This document shows, one piece after another, positions 1-10,954 of a stretch of DNA of 64,000 bases. Each line of letters begins with the position of its first letter. Within the stretch, counting starts at the first letter, position 1. Source of the DNA: Orientallactaga sibirica (taxonomy: Eukaryota > Chordata > Mammalia > Rodentia > Dipodidae); assembly GCA_036365145.1 (NCBI GenBank), contig JAEOAD010002232.1, forward strand, positions 2,611,001 through 2,675,000, in the 5' to 3' direction. Below the pieces are notes generated by a model. That model did no database searches. It saw nothing but the letters and a program-made list of their open reading frames with translations, and was not told the origin of the DNA. A program made the position numbers and the translations under genes.

Positions 1-329
1 TAGCCTGACAACCAGTCCCAGGGTGAGGGTGACAGACATGGTGATCAATCAAAACCCATCAAAGCAGAAATCAGAGGATACAGAGAACTCAACACTAAAT
101 CAGACTGCCAACAGGCCTGCCATGGCTCAGGGAACATTGTGGAAGCGGGGGTGGTGGAAAGATTGTAAGGGCCACAGAGAGGGTAGTAATACCCTGAGGG
201 ATGGTCCTCCCATTATCCCACAGGGACTGACTGAAACCTTCATGACCCCACAGTGAATATTAAAACCCCAATGAGGATGGGCCCCAGGGAAATGGGAGCA
301 GGGACAAGGGAAATAAAAGAGCATAACCT
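1..329. other. Single-copy sequence, no gene seen
   Basis: No splice-flanked open frame, repeat family or RNA gene is recognisable. Short open frames on both strands carry no domain that I know. Confidence 0.5.
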
Positions 330-546
330 GGGCTAGAGAGATAGCTTAGCAGTTAAGGCGCTTGCCTGCAAAACAAAGCACCCGGGGTTGATTCCCCAGT
401 ACCCACATAAGCCAGATGCACAAAGTGGCGCATGCATCTGGAGTTTGTTTGCAGTGATGAGAGGCCCTGGTATGCCCATTCTCTCTCTCTTGTTGCACCC
501 CCACTCTCTCTTAAACAAACAAATAAATAAAATATTATTTAAAAAA
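330..546 (+). repeat. DIP-like SINE
   Basis: The element starts with a tRNA-like head (GGCTAGAGAGATAGCTTAGC, then a B-box-like GGTTGATTCC), runs through the family body (GCCAGATGCACAAAGTGGCG), a CT-rich stretch and an AAATAAATAAA tail. This order is the family diagnostic used for the other copies in this window. Confidence 0.85.
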
Positions 547-553
547 GAGTATA

Positions 554-757
554 GGGCTGGAGAGATAGATTAGCAGTTAAGGTGCTTGCCTACAAAGCCA
601 AAGGACCCAGGTTCGATTCCTTAGGACCCATGTAAGCCAGATAGATGTACAAGGTGGCACATGCATCTGGAGTTTGTTTGCAATGGCTGGAGGCCCTGGA
701 GCACCTATTTTTTTTCTCTCTCTCACACTTTCTCTCTCTCTCTCAAATAAATATAAA
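554..757 (+). repeat. DIP-like SINE
   Basis: Same family as the copy just upstream, in the same orientation and separated only by its tail. The B box is intact (GGTTCGATTCC). The tail runs into a TA microsatellite. Confidence 0.85.
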
Positions 758-768
758 AGGAATATATC

Positions 769-770
769 CC

Positions 771-822
<52 letters not shown>

Positions 823-841
823 CATATATATATATATATAA
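769..841. repeat. (TA)n microsatellite
   Basis: About 35 TA units with a short TACATACA interruption, directly behind a SINE tail, from which it probably grew. Confidence 0.95.
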
Positions 842-987
842 TTAAAAAAATTTTTAAATGGTCCTCAGCTCATCTATCTTCCAGGGCTAGCTGTGACCAC
901 TGCAGCTGCCGATGAAGACCAAGATCAAGCATCTGCAAAGATGGAGGGGAGTTCTTAAAGGATCCAGGCATCAAGAAACAAAGGTAG

Positions 988-1156
988 GCCGGGCGTGGTG
1001 GCGCACGCCTTTAATCCCAGCACTCGGGAGGCAGAGGTAGGAGGATCGCCGAGAGTTCGAGGCCAGCCTGAGACTACATAGTGAATTCCAGGTCAACCTG
1101 GACTAGAGTGAAACCCTACCTCGAAAAACCAAAAAAAAAAAAAGAAACAAAAAAAA
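988..1156 (+). repeat. B1 SINE with target-site duplication
   Basis: A B1 (7SL-derived) element beginning GCCGGGCGTGGTGGCGCACG and ending in an A-rich tail. AAGAAACAAAGGT stands on both sides as a target-site duplication, so the insertion is relatively young. About 140 bp inside differ little from the other B1 copies here. Confidence 0.92.
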
Positions 1157-1168
1157 AAAGAAACAAAG

Positions 1169-1527
1169 GTCATTAATTTAAGGAAATAACACTGGTGACA
1201 CTGTGGATAGGAACAGGAGGGGCAAGTGGGCAGGAAAGGATGAGGCTGTGGTTTAACCGAGGTCTTCCTGAGCCCCTAGGCCTGGCTCCCTAATGCTCGG
1301 CCAAGATAGTCTCCTCTTGAATTTTGTGGAAGATGAATTGGAAAGATTGTAAGAGCCGCAGGTTGGGATGTCATGCCCAGAGGCATTGCTTCACCTCAAT
1401 GACTGACCGCTACTCCCACAATCCCATGAGGAATACCAGCAACCTCACTGAGGAGGGTGCCCTGTGGAATGGGGCCAGGGAGCAGGGAAAAGATGGTACC
1501 AACACATGATGTATCCATACAAAATAG
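1169..1527. other. Single-copy sequence, no gene seen
   Basis: A 61-codon frame at 1324-1509 has no recognisable domain and no splice context. Nothing else stands out. Confidence 0.5.
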
Positions 1528-1768
1528 TATTTTTTTTATTTTTTTAAATTTTATTTATTTATTTATTTGCAAGCAGAGAGAGAGAGAGAGATAGAAGAGA
1601 GATAGACAGAGAGAGAATGGGCACCCCAGGGCCTTCAGCCACTGCAAACGAACTCCAGATGCATGCGCCCCTTGTGCATCTGGCTTATGTGGGTCCTGGA
1701 GAATTGAACCGGGATCCTTTGGCTTTGCAAGCAAATGCCTTAACCACTAAGGCATCTCTCCAGCCCTC
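1528..1768 (-). repeat. DIP-like SINE
   Basis: Reverse-oriented copy: T-rich tail, GA stretch, body, then B box (rc) and the head motif CATCTCTCCAGCCC at the right end. Confidence 0.85.
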
Positions 1769-1796
1769 AAGATAGTCTTTTTTTTAAAAAAAAAAC

Positions 1797-2009
1797 CTTT
1801 CATTCTATTATTTTATTTATTTATTTATTAGAGACAGAGGGAGAGAAAGTGATAGAAAGAATGGGCATGCCAAGGCGTCTAGCCACTGCAAACGAGCTCC
1901 AGACGCATGTGTCACCATGGCTCTGGCTTACATGGGACCGGGAGAATCAAACCTGGGTCCGTAAGCTTCGAAGGCATGTGCCTTAACCACTAAACCAACT
2001 CTCCAGCCC
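1797..2009 (-). repeat. DIP-like SINE
   Basis: Second reverse copy, immediately next to the previous one. The head ends in ACTCTCCAGCCC. The two lie head-to-tail, as is common for SINEs targeting A-rich tails. Confidence 0.83.
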
Positions 2010-2529
2010 ACAAAATATATTCTTAATTTTAAAATGACATAAAAATCATAGCCCCGTATTACACCCTTCTGGGTGGTTTCAGTGTTAAGAGTTCTGAAAT
2101 GGTGGGCAGGTGTGTTTCCTCCTGAAAGCTAAGAGGGAAGTTCTGTCACAGGCTTCTCTTGTTGGCTTGAAGACCGCCATGTTTTCTCCATCTTCTATCA
2201 CATCATCTCTCTTCTTTCATCTGGATTAGCAGCTACCCACATAAAGACATTTTGATTCAACTGCCTCTATAGAGACCTATCTCCAAAGAAGGTCCCATTC
2301 TGAAGTAAACAGGGGTTTGGACTTCAACATAGGAACCTGGGGTGAGGAGACGGGGCATGATAAACCACAGTTTAACTCACAGGAGTAGGTACAGCCGGGA
2401 CTCCTTGTTTCTGCAGAGTGCTGTATATGAGTCATTGAACACAAACCTGCTGTGTCATACTCCCTGGAGGCTCCGACCTGGGTTCTGGCGATTAATGACC
2501 TCCTTCGCAGACAACCTTTCCTTTGCAAA
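2010..2529. other. Single-copy sequence, no gene seen
   Basis: Open frames on both strands (2277-2528 minus, 2342-2539 plus) overlap each other and carry no recognisable domain. Confidence 0.45.
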
Positions 2530-2787
2530 TATTTTTTAAATTAATTAATTAGTTAATTAATTAATTAATTAATTAATTAATATATGACAGTGAGAGAGAA
2601 AGAGACAGAGACAGAAAGAGAGAGAGAGAAAGAGAGAGAGAAAGAGAATGGGCACACCACTGCAAATGAACTCCAGACACATGTACCACCATGTGCATCT
2701 GGTTTTACATGGGTACTGGGGAATTGAATCCGGGGTTTTAGGCTTTGCAGGCAAGTGCTTTAACCACTGATCCATCTCTCCAGTGCA
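2530..2787 (-). repeat. DIP-like SINE with (TTAA)n tail
   Basis: The tail has become an unusual ATTA/TTAA tract of roughly 50 bp rather than the common TTTA. A GA microsatellite of about 60 bp follows, then the family body. Confidence 0.83.
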
Positions 2788-3042
2788 CCAGCCAACTTTC
2801 TTCCATCCTATGCACCCACAATGTATCCTGTCACACTATACCGAGTAAGTAGCTTTAGGTCCACAATTCTCATGTGGTCCTGTGACTTGGTCATAGCATA
2901 TAGCTAGCAACTGTCCACATTTGGTAAATCTTGCAATTCTAAGGTGTGCCATCTGGATTCTAATTCATATCTTTAATAACCATACATAGCAGGAATTGTC
3001 TTTGGGGATTACACACTCTACAAGTCTCTGAGCCAGTTTTAG

Positions 3043-3059
3043 CCAAAAAAAAAAAAAAA

Positions 3060-3098
<39 letters not shown>

Positions 3099-3110
3099 GA
3101 AAGAAAGAAA
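3043..3110. repeat. (AAAG)n microsatellite
   Basis: A run of A followed by about twelve AAAG units. The minus-strand frame over it encodes only FLS repeats and is not a gene. Confidence 0.95.
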
Positions 3111-3166
3111 ACTCTTTAATTCAAATAAAGCCACTGCTAAATTCTTAACACAAAATAGGCAAACAA

Positions 3167-3305
3167 GCCAGGCATGGATGCCTTTAATCCCAGCACTGAA
3201 TTTCTGTAAGTTCAAGGCCATCCTGAGACTACATAGTTAATTCCAGGTCAGCCTGGGTAAGAGCGAGATCCTATCTTGAAAAACAAAACAAAAAAAAACA
3301 ACTAC
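3167..3305 (+). repeat. B1 SINE, internally shortened
   Basis: Starts GCCAGGCATGGATG and keeps CCTTTAATCCCAGCACT and GAGACTACATAG. It lacks part of the usual GGAGGCAGAGGTAGGAGGATC block. Ends in A-rich sequence. Confidence 0.85.
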
Positions 3306-3950
3306 AAAACAAAAGACAAATGAGATGACTGGGTCACAGGTCCACATTGCCTTACTCCTGGGCACTGGTCAATAAGCAGCACCATGAATCATGCCTTTGG
3401 TTTCCCCGAGACAGTTTGCAGACACAAGACTCTCCAATGTCCCCAGTTTACAGAGAAGGAAATCGAACCCAAAGCAAGGAAAGGGACTGGCGAAGGCATG
3501 AGTGGGGGACATCTGGTGTCTTGAGCCGGTGAGGAATATGAAAATGAGTCATTTTGTCTTTCTGTCTAATGGCTAAGAATAAACTTGGCTCTAAAAAGAG
3601 ACTAGATTATGGGAAGTCCCCCTGAGTCAATAGTCCTTGAAACTTAAAGGTTAAAACACATTTTGAGACCAAGAGAGTCAGCCGTCCTTGAGACCAAAAC
3701 AATCCTTGAGAGTAAAGCTTCCCTTTTTGCACCTGGGAAAAGGTCCTTAAATCCTCCCTTCCTTTAGTTTTTCCTCCCATAACCACACATTTTCATATCT
3801 TCACCAATCACATAAAATGTGAGGTTCAATTCTGACCAATCAGAATGATGCACAGGACTCTGACTTTGCATTGTGGGGCGGTGGGGGGGGGGGACAACAA
3901 AAACTCCAACAGATTTTCTGCTGGTGTGCTTGATTGCCAGAACTCCTAAA
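3306..3950. other. Mostly single-copy sequence
   Basis: No gene seen. The part near 3405-3485 (CAGTTTACAGAGAAGGAAAT) faintly recalls a MIR. A G-run of about 16 lies near 3882. Confidence 0.4.
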
Positions 3951-3954
3951 GAAA

Positions 3955-4032
3955 AAAGAAGAAGAAAGAAAGGAAGGAAGGGAGGGAGGGAGGGAGGGAG
4001 GAAGGAAGGGAGGGAGGGAGGGAAGGAAGGAA
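3955..4032. repeat. (GGGA/GGAA)n polypurine tract
   Basis: Alternating GGAA and GGGA units over about 78 bp. The frame read across it on the minus strand is repeat translation. Confidence 0.92.
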
Positions 4033-4234
4033 AATGAACAAAACTATGTACCCTTCTGCAGAAGTAGACATTGCCTGCCAAGATTACTTTGGATTGTGAG
4101 ATCATTCTAAAACCCTAGACTCGAGTCTATCAAGTCCGAGCCCAGCGCTGTATCACAAGAGCCTACCCTCTCTTGGCAGGGTTTAGCAGGAACAAGCCCA
4201 CTGCAAACTGGAGTGTGGATCTGGAGCCCAAACA

Positions 4235-4566
4235 TTCAAGGCTTAGTCCCCCGTGGTGGCACATTCAGGGATGGTGGAACTTTGAGGAGGTAAGACTTGG
4301 TGGGAGATCCCTAGATCACTGGGCTGTGCCCTATAAGGGGATTATGGGATCCAGGCATGTTCCTTGCTTACTCTTTTTTACTTCCTGGCCATGACATGAG
4401 CAGCTGTGCTCTGTTATAAACTCCTGCCATGATGCTGCCACGGACCCACTGATCATGGACAGGACTTTCCAAAGCTGTGATCCAAAATAATCTTTTTATT
4501 TCCTTCCTATTTCTAAGTTGATTATCTTAGGTATTTGGTTTCCGTGCTGGAAAGCCAACACTCTAG
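4235..4566 (+). repeat. MaLR (MLT1-like) LTR, old
   Basis: The segment reads like a mammalian MaLR LTR: GTGGTGGCACATTCAGGGAT, a TTATGGGATCCAGG block, CCATGATGCTGCCACGGACC, a degenerate polyadenylation region (AAAATAATCTTTTTATT) and the characteristic end AAGTTGATTATCTTAGGTAT. Divergence is high. Family assignment is from memory. Confidence 0.72.
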
Positions 4567-5412
4567 CTGAGGAAGTGTTCCACAAGTGGGTTCCGGGTGG
4601 ATCTCTTTTATTAGAGTGTTCTTTGAATAGTGGGTTACCCTGTGCAAGAAAATCTTGGAAATGCCATTCCACAGATGCCTATGTTTCCATAGTACTGCAG
4701 TGTCCACAAGACGCTAAGAGTCTTACAACACAGAGGCTATTTAACATTGCCTAATCTAGTTTCCCCAAAATTCCTTCAAAAACCGTCACCTTGTCCTAGA
4801 ACCCCACAAAAGCTTCCCATGTGGACCCTGGCATCACGACAGTGGTATGTGGATTGACTTGGCCTCACCTACACCATTTTCTTTTCCCCGGGGGGCCTGT
4901 GGGTGGGCCTTCCCCTCTGCAGGAGCAGTATGAAGACAGAGGTATACCTTGGCAGCATGGCTGTTGTGGGTAGTGCTGGCTCTAGCATGCCCAGGGGAAT
5001 TCTGCCCTCAGTATCTTTCTGGAAGTAGAGTGGTGTGTCGTGGCCTGGGTATAGTCAAGATTCTGCAACCAGCACGGATGTTCTAGGAATTCTTTTGTTG
5101 GTTGCCCTCTTCTCATTTTCTCACTTGCAGTCACTGTGGCTGCCCCTGCCCCTCCTTGAGATGCCCACTTCTCCATCCTTTGCACACCTTTTTGGAGGCC
5201 CTTATCACACGACTCTGAGGCCTCCATGCAGAACAATGTGAGGTTGCTCTCTGCCCTTGGGCTATGCAGGCACCACTCTAATTTCTCCTTGCAGAGCAGG
5301 TGGGCGGACTGTTGATTCTGCGGCCTCTTTAGCCAGGGGAGGTTCCTGGCTTCAGCCTGAGTTTCCATCCCTCCTCCAGTCTAGGAACAAACACACTCAG
5401 TTCACTTCACAG
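4567..5412. other. Single-copy sequence, no gene seen
   Basis: A 128-codon minus frame at 4982-5368 has no domain, no repeat family and overlaps plus frames of similar length. I treat it as chance. Confidence 0.45.
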
Positions 5413-5427
5413 CCAGCAGAGGGCGCA
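5413..5427 (+). promoter_or_regulatory. CTCF-like motif
   Basis: CCAGCAGAGGGCGCA agrees with the vertebrate CTCF core CCASYAGRKGGCRSY at 14 of 15 positions, the last base differing. It lies in single-copy sequence. Binding is inferred from the motif only. Confidence 0.6.
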
Positions 5428-5904
5428 GCGGGACCCAGGCAGAAATTAAGGCCAGCGGAGAGTACAAAGAAATTCCTGAAATGCCTTTTTCTGTCTGTGA
5501 CTCCTTCATCATCTTTACTCCAAGTACAATAGAATTTTGTGACAACAAAATTCATGCCATACCATTTTAACTGTGCCCAGGGCCTAATCCCAGCCCTTAT
5601 AAAACAAGCAGGCACAGTGTTCAAAAGAGGTTTTCAGTCTGTTTCAGATATGTGAAATGTAACAATGGACCCTTTATTACAAGCAGGTGACTGTTTGGCA
5701 GGGGCACAAAATGGGGCTTGGGAGGAGAAGGAACAAAGAAAAGGCACGGGAGAGGCTGTTCTGGGCTCACCTTCCGAAATGGTCTCTGGCGGTGGCTCAG
5801 ATGTTTCCGTGGGAATCCATGACTCAGCAAGGAGCCTGGATGTTCACTGAGCCGCTATTGTCCGCCAGCATCTGCACACCTTAAATGTTATCTACCTTCA
5901 TGGT

Positions 5905-6030
5905 CAAGATGGTTATTTTCCTCTTTATTTAACAAAAACAGATGCTCAGAGGTATAGAGTGATCTAAGTTCTCATAGCTGGCAAGCCACTGAGCCACTCT
6001 TGACATGTATTTGACTACAAACCAGGCCCT
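5905..6030 (-). repeat. MIR-like SINE, ancient
   Basis: Reverse MIR core features are visible: an interrupted AACAAAAACAGATGCTCAGAG and a TAGCTGGCAAGCCACTGAGC segment. Strongly diverged. Confidence 0.5.
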
Positions 6031-6186
6031 TTTGCATTGTCTCTGTATTGTTTTCCTTCCTTTGATGTCTTTGTTTTTCTCCAGTCCTTTGACTAAAGTA
6101 AACACCTTTCTTCCTGGCTTATTCAGGCGGAGGCTAAGCTTGGTTAGAAATGATTTCGAATCCTCAGTAGTTTAACACGGTAAGAA

Positions 6187-6680
6187 CTGGAAGGTTCGGG
6201 AGTGACCACGACCACTCAAACCACTCTGAGGCAAAGATGAAAGCTTTTATTTGGGAAAAGCACAACCTGCCAGGTAGTGGGCTTTATAGGGCTTTCAGTT
6301 GGGGGAAGGTGAGGAAAGGAAGAGCTGAGGGGAGATCTAAGATAGCCAGGGTGTGACACCAGAACAGAGACAGGGTGATTTACAAAATAAGGGGGCAGGA
6401 AACCATGACCTGGGGGCATTGCAGGCAAGGAGGGGATAATGGCTGGACAATTTCTTGAGGAATGTGGATAATCCACTTCTTTATGTCTCTGTCGCCATCC
6501 TGCTGTCCTTGGTGACTCCATACTGGGTCCTGTCAGACCTAACAAGAACCTTTTCTGCTTGGGTCCAAGTCTGATGCAGGTCAGACAGGAGCTTCTGCAC
6601 ACACAGGCATTCAGAGCTGCAACCTCCTTCTGCCTGGTGGTGCTGCCATCCTCAGTATATGGCCTCCAAGACGCCACAGC
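6187..6680 (-). repeat. Probable solo LTR (class unresolved)
   Basis: On the minus strand the segment ends with AATAAAAGCTTTCATC followed by about 60 bases resembling an LTR R-U5 region (CCTCAGAGTGGTTTGAGTGG). The 153-codon minus frame at 6216-6677 lies wholly inside and resembles no protein I know. The ends and target-site duplication could not be fixed. Confidence 0.5.
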
Positions 6681-6779
6681 TTAAGGCCAAGGACACAAGG
6701 AAACATGTCAGAGTTTCATATGTGCCAGGATGAGAAGTGGCAGACATTATTTTTTCATTGGTCCACATGAGGTCATGTG

Positions 6780-6975
6780 ATCTCATGATCTAACTGTGGA
6801 GGATGGGACATGCAGCTCAATCTCCTGAGATTATAGTGAAGATACGTAAAATGACATCTACCTGCTTGTAATAACCTCAAGATGGCAAGAGTCCAGATCT
6901 AGACTTAGCTAGAATGTTCCATCCAAATCATGACATGTGGCTCTCTGAGCAGCTGTGTGGAACCTGGTTATATCA
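6780..6975 (+). repeat. Unplaced dispersed repeat, copy 1
   Basis: Positions 6875-6955 match the reverse complement of 10965-11060 at roughly three bases in four, including CCAAATCAT and GGCTCTCTGAGCAGC. I do not recognise the family; an LTR fragment is possible. Confidence 0.5.
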
Positions 6976-7240
6976 CAACAGGGTGTTCTCCTACACTGGG
7001 GAATGGAAGAGAGACCCTGGGCTTAACATGGGAAGACGAGGGCATTGGAATGGGAATAACAAACATCTAGAAAAGAGCCTGCCCTCTGGCCTAGGAAAAG
7101 CCTAGAGAGGCTTAATGGCCTTCTAGAACTTTCCTCCTCTCATTGTTCATACATTTATGCTAGCATTCATTCAAGTATTTTCCTGGTGACTAAGGATGTG
7201 GAACTTTTTTTATATGTTTATGTTTGGCCAGTTGAGGTAT

Positions 7241-7476
7241 TTTAAATTTTTTTTTTTTTTTGGAGAGAGAGAGAGAGAGAAGACAGAGATAGGCGTGCCA
7301 GCAGCCTCTCAGCTGCTGTGAACAAACTCCAGGTGTGCGCGCTCCCTTGTGGTCAAGTGCAGCATTGTGCCCTTGTGTCACTTTGCATCTGGCTAAACAT
7401 GGGACCTGGAGATTGGAACCAGCGTTCTTAGGCTTAGCAGGCAGGCACCTAAACCACTAAGCCATCTCTCCAGCCC
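7241..7476 (-). repeat. DIP-like SINE, variant B without the 16-bp duplication
   Basis: The body differs from the standard copies: it reads TGTGGTCAAGTGCAGCATTG and GTGCCCTTGTGTCACTTTGC and has one CTGGAGATTGGAACC instead of two. It may represent the ancestor of the three duplicated copies elsewhere in the window. It contains GCGCTCCCTTGTGG, a weakened CTCF-like site. Confidence 0.82.
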
Positions 7477-7483
7477 AATATTT

Positions 7484-7673
7484 TAATTTTTAAAATTTAT
7501 TTATTTGCACGTATGTGTATGTGAGTGTGCATGTGCCAGGGTCTCTTGCTGCTACAAACACCAGACACTTGTACCACTTTGCGCCTGGCTTTATGTGGGT
7601 GCTGGGGGGTTGAATCTCCTGCAGTTGAATCCAAGAAAAGCATGTTTGACTGTTGAGCCAATTCCCCAGCACC
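7484..7673 (-). repeat. DIP-like SINE, old
   Basis: Diverged reverse copy. The tail region changed to GTATGTGTATGTGAGTGTGC and the head ends in AATTCCCCAGCACC. Confidence 0.7.
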
Positions 7674-7697
7674 TGTTTTGTAATCTTAACTAATTAA

Positions 7698-7846
7698 TGT
7701 TTTTTTTTTTTGAGGTACAGTCTCACTTTAGCCCAGGCTGACCTGGGATTCACTATGTAGTCTCAAGCTGGCCTTGAACTCACAGTGATCCTCCTACCTC
7801 TGTCTCCTCAGTGCTGGGCTTAAAGGCATATGCCACCATGTCTGGC
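7698..7846 (-). repeat. B1 SINE
   Basis: Poly-T followed by GAGGTACAGTCTCACTTTAG and the full reverse B1 body through GCCACCATGTCTGGC. Confidence 0.88.
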
Positions 7847-7857
7847 TATTTTTACTT

Positions 7858-8075
7858 TAAAAAAATATTTTGTTTACTTGTTTGATAGTGAAAGAGAATT
7901 GAGAGAAAAAGGCAGATAGACAGTGGGTACACCAGGGCCTCTAGCCACTGCAAATGAACTCCAGATGCATGTGCCACCTTGTGCATCTAGCTTTATGTTG
8001 GTACTGGGGAATTAAGCCTGGGTCCTTTGGCTTTGCTGGCCAGTGCCTTAGCCCTTAAGTTCATTTCTCCAGCCC
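7858..8075 (-). repeat. DIP-like SINE
   Basis: Standard reverse copy. The head is mutated (TTCATTTCTCCAGCCC). Confidence 0.8.
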
Positions 8076-8076
8076 A

Positions 8077-8284
8077 ATTTTAATTTAATTTATTTATTCA
8101 TTTTCAAGGGGAGAGTGATTGAGAGAAAGAATGGGTACGCCATGACTTCTTGCTACTGCAAATGAACTCCAGATGCAGGTACTACTCTGTGCATCTGGTT
8201 TTATGTGGGTACTGGGGAATCCAATCTAGGCTGGTAGACTTTACAGACAAGCTTCTTTAGCTAATGAGCTATATCCCCAGGCCA
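8077..8284 (-). repeat. DIP-like SINE, old
   Basis: Reverse copy adjoining the previous one; the head has decayed to GAGCTATATCCCCAGGCC. Confidence 0.72.
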
Positions 8285-8396
8285 TTTTTTTAAAATAGAA
8301 GATCTCATATATTCCACCCTGGCCTGGACCTCACAATTCTTCCATCTAGCCTCCTGAGTACTGGGATAACAGGTGTGTGCCAACATGCCCAGCTCT
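8285..8396 (-). repeat. B1-like fragment, old
   Basis: TCCTGAGTACTGGGATAACAGGTGTGTGCC and CATGCCCAGCTC recall a diverged or early B1 relative. The left part is poorly conserved. Confidence 0.55.
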
Positions 8397-8940
8397 CTTC
8401 TCCTGTCATCTTCAAGGGCCGCTTTTGGTTGTGGTGACAATGTGGCAACAATCCTTTTGAATTAGCTTCACAAGAGATGAGTGAAATAGAAGCCTGGGCC
8501 TCTTCTTTTCATAATTCAATCTTGGCGAGTCTTGTAAAGACTAGACCAGTTCCATCGTTTCATAGATTGTCCAACCTTATGGCTCTGTAGGTTAGACAAC
8601 ACCCAACTTACATTAGGGAACCAGAGCGCATAGTCATATAACATCCGCAGCCAGACACTCAGTCTCATTCAGGGACTAGTGGATGTCAAGGTCTACTTGC
8701 AGACAGACTGGTTTTCCACTTTAGTGCATGACCTTGGCCCAGAAGCTGAGGGCTGTTATGACTCTTGTGGGGATTGCCAAACCCTTGTGCACCCGAGACC
8801 TCTAGCCCTATTGGATCCGGAGGTCATAGGACCAAGAGACAGAAATTGTACCTGGAACCGCATCTTGGGTGGCTATCTGAGCAGTACAGGAAGAGAACAG
8901 AAGGCTATACATACTATGCTACCTTCAAAATCCAAATAGT
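8397..8940. other. Single-copy sequence, no gene seen
   Basis: Two overlapping plus frames (8679-8939, 8765-8968) have no recognisable domain. The motif TGGCTATCTGAGCAG near 8870 may be a trace of the dispersed repeat at 6.9 and 11.0 kb. Confidence 0.4.
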
Positions 8941-9165
8941 CAGTCTGGAGAGATGGCTCAATAGTTAAGGTGCTTGCCTGCACAACCTAACGACCTGAGT
9001 TCAATTCCCCAGTACCCATGTAAAGCCAGATGCACAGGGTGGTGCATATATCTGGAGTCTGTTTGTAGTGGCTAGAGGTCCTGGCACACCCATTCTCTCT
9101 TTCTCCCTTCCTCTCTTTCTGCTGGCAAAAAAAAAAAAAAAAAAAAAAAGACAAATATTTTTAAA
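8941..9165 (+). repeat. DIP-like SINE
   Basis: CTGGAGAGATGGCTCAATAG head, weak B box (GTTCAATTCCCC), standard body, long A-run tail of about 20. Confidence 0.85.
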
Positions 9166-9650
9166 ATCTAGATAGTTTCTTGGGATAATATTCTTCCTGG
9201 AACATGGATTTTTCCATGTACATACCTGCTGGGACCTGACTGGCCATCTATTTATTGATGGAGGGCAGCTTTTCTTGTGAAGCAAACATTTCAGGTGAGT
9301 CACCACACACTCCCCTCTGACAAAGGAAAGGTCCTGCATCTTTGGAGGAGGAGGGGCTTAAGGGAATTTGGGGTTGTAGATGCTCAGGTTCATCTCCCTA
9401 AATGTCGCCTTCCCAAGTCTCAGAGTCCTACAGGGTCCTAATAGGAACCCTGCTTCTTCCCACTGGATATTTGTCAAGGTGACAGGTACCATCTTCACAG
9501 CAGCTCTGGGAAACTTCGAACTGGATCTAGAATCTGAGTTTCAGCACACAGAAGAGTGTAGTTGTGGGAAATAAGATTCCTCCTTCATATTTGTGCTCTT
9601 AGAATTTTAAGGCAATTTCCTAGACCCAGCTATGTATTTTAATGTCTTAA
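9166..9650. other. Single-copy sequence, no gene seen
   Basis: No domain, splice pair or repeat family was recognised in the frames at 9001-9339 (minus) and 9380-9574 (plus). Confidence 0.45.
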
Positions 9651-9656
9651 CAACTT

Positions 9657-9703
<47 letters not shown>

Positions 9704-9909
9704 TTTGTGGGGGAGGAGAAAGACATAGAGACATAGATAGATATGGTATGGGCATGCTAGGACCTCTTGCCACTGCAAATGAATTCCAGACACATGTGCC
9801 ACTTTGTGCCTCTGGCTTTACATAGGTACTAGCACATTGAACTTGGGCCACCCACACTGGCAGGCTTTGCAAACAAGTACCTTTAACTACTGAGCTATCT
9901 CCCCAGCCC
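9651..9909 (-). repeat. DIP-like SINE with long (TTTA)n tail
   Basis: About thirteen TTTA units precede the body. The head ends TATCTCCCCAGCCC. Confidence 0.85.
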
Positions 9910-9937
9910 TATTTTAATGTCATAAGCCTACTGTCAA

Positions 9938-10155
9938 AGCTGGAGAGATGGCTTAGCGGTTAAGGCACTTGCCTGCAAAGCCAAAGGACCCAGGTTTGAT
10001 TCCCCAGGACCCATGTAAGCCAGATGCACAAGGGGGCACACATTTGGAGTTAGTTTGCAGTGGCTAGAGGCCGTGGTGTGCCTATTCTCTCTCTCCCTGC
10101 CTATTTCTGTATATTTCTTTCAGATAAATAAATAAAAATAAAATATTTTAAAAAT
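9938..10155 (+). repeat. DIP-like SINE
   Basis: A well-preserved copy: GCTGGAGAGATGGCTTAGCG head, GGTTTGATTCC B box and an AAATAAATAAAAATAAAAT tail. Confidence 0.88.
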
Positions 10156-10301
10156 CTACTGTCATAAATTACTAGTCTAATCCGCAGTCCTCATAATGAA
10201 CATTGCCTCTAGACAGGTTGAAGGCCATGACCACTCAGTCTCCCAATGCTTTGATCATCCTCTGCCTGTTCTTTATCCCAATCAATTAGAGTAAAAATCG
10301 A

Positions 10302-10523
10302 TGGGGCTAGAGATATGACTCAGTTGAGATGCTTGCCTGCAAAGCCTGAGGACCCCGGGTTAGATTCTCCAGTACCCACACAAAGCTAGATGTACAAGGG
10401 GGCACATGAGTCTGGAGTTCATTTGCAGTGGCTAGACCCTGGCACACCTATCTGTATCTGTCTCATTCTCTATCTCCTCTCAGTCTCTCTTATATAAATA
10501 AATAAATAAATAAAATATTAAAA
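10302..10523 (+). repeat. DIP-like SINE
   Basis: The head has changed to GGGGCTAGAGATATGACTCA. The tail is AAATAAATAAATAAAT. Confidence 0.82.
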
Positions 10524-10954
10524 TTGAAAACAATCATGAGTTTGCCAAATGCTAAGGGATCACCAACCATGTTCACCAGAAATAAAGTACTTATAACTTT
10601 AAGAAAAGCCGGATATTCAACTCCTTAGTTCTATTTGAGACTTGTTTTCTTGGGCTTTGTACTTGACCTCTAGAAGTGAGGATCAATGTGCTGACATTAT
10701 ATTTTCAAGGTGTACGGGCAGGGATATGAGGACCAAGAACATGGAAAGAGAAACAAAGAAAGATGTGAAACAATGAGGTGTTAGTGTGCTCGCTGTTATT
10801 TTACAATAAGCCACGGGGAGACATGTACGTCAAGTAGCACACTTCATTTTCTCCAGAAAAATTCCATGAAGAAACCTGTGTTCTGAACAGTCAGTCCACA
10901 GAAGGGAAAATGTGACATGTATTACCCAGCCCACTGCCTTCTTAAGTTTCCTTA
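10524..10954. other. Single-copy sequence, no gene seen
   Basis: AT-rich, no long frame, no recognised repeat. Confidence 0.45.

Noticed and set aside
4982..5368. 128-codon minus frame
   Set aside because: No recognisable domain, overlapping frames on the other strand, no splice signals.
6216..6677. 153-codon minus frame
   Set aside because: It lies inside an LTR-like block and stops at the R-U5-like end. No protein similarity is recognised.
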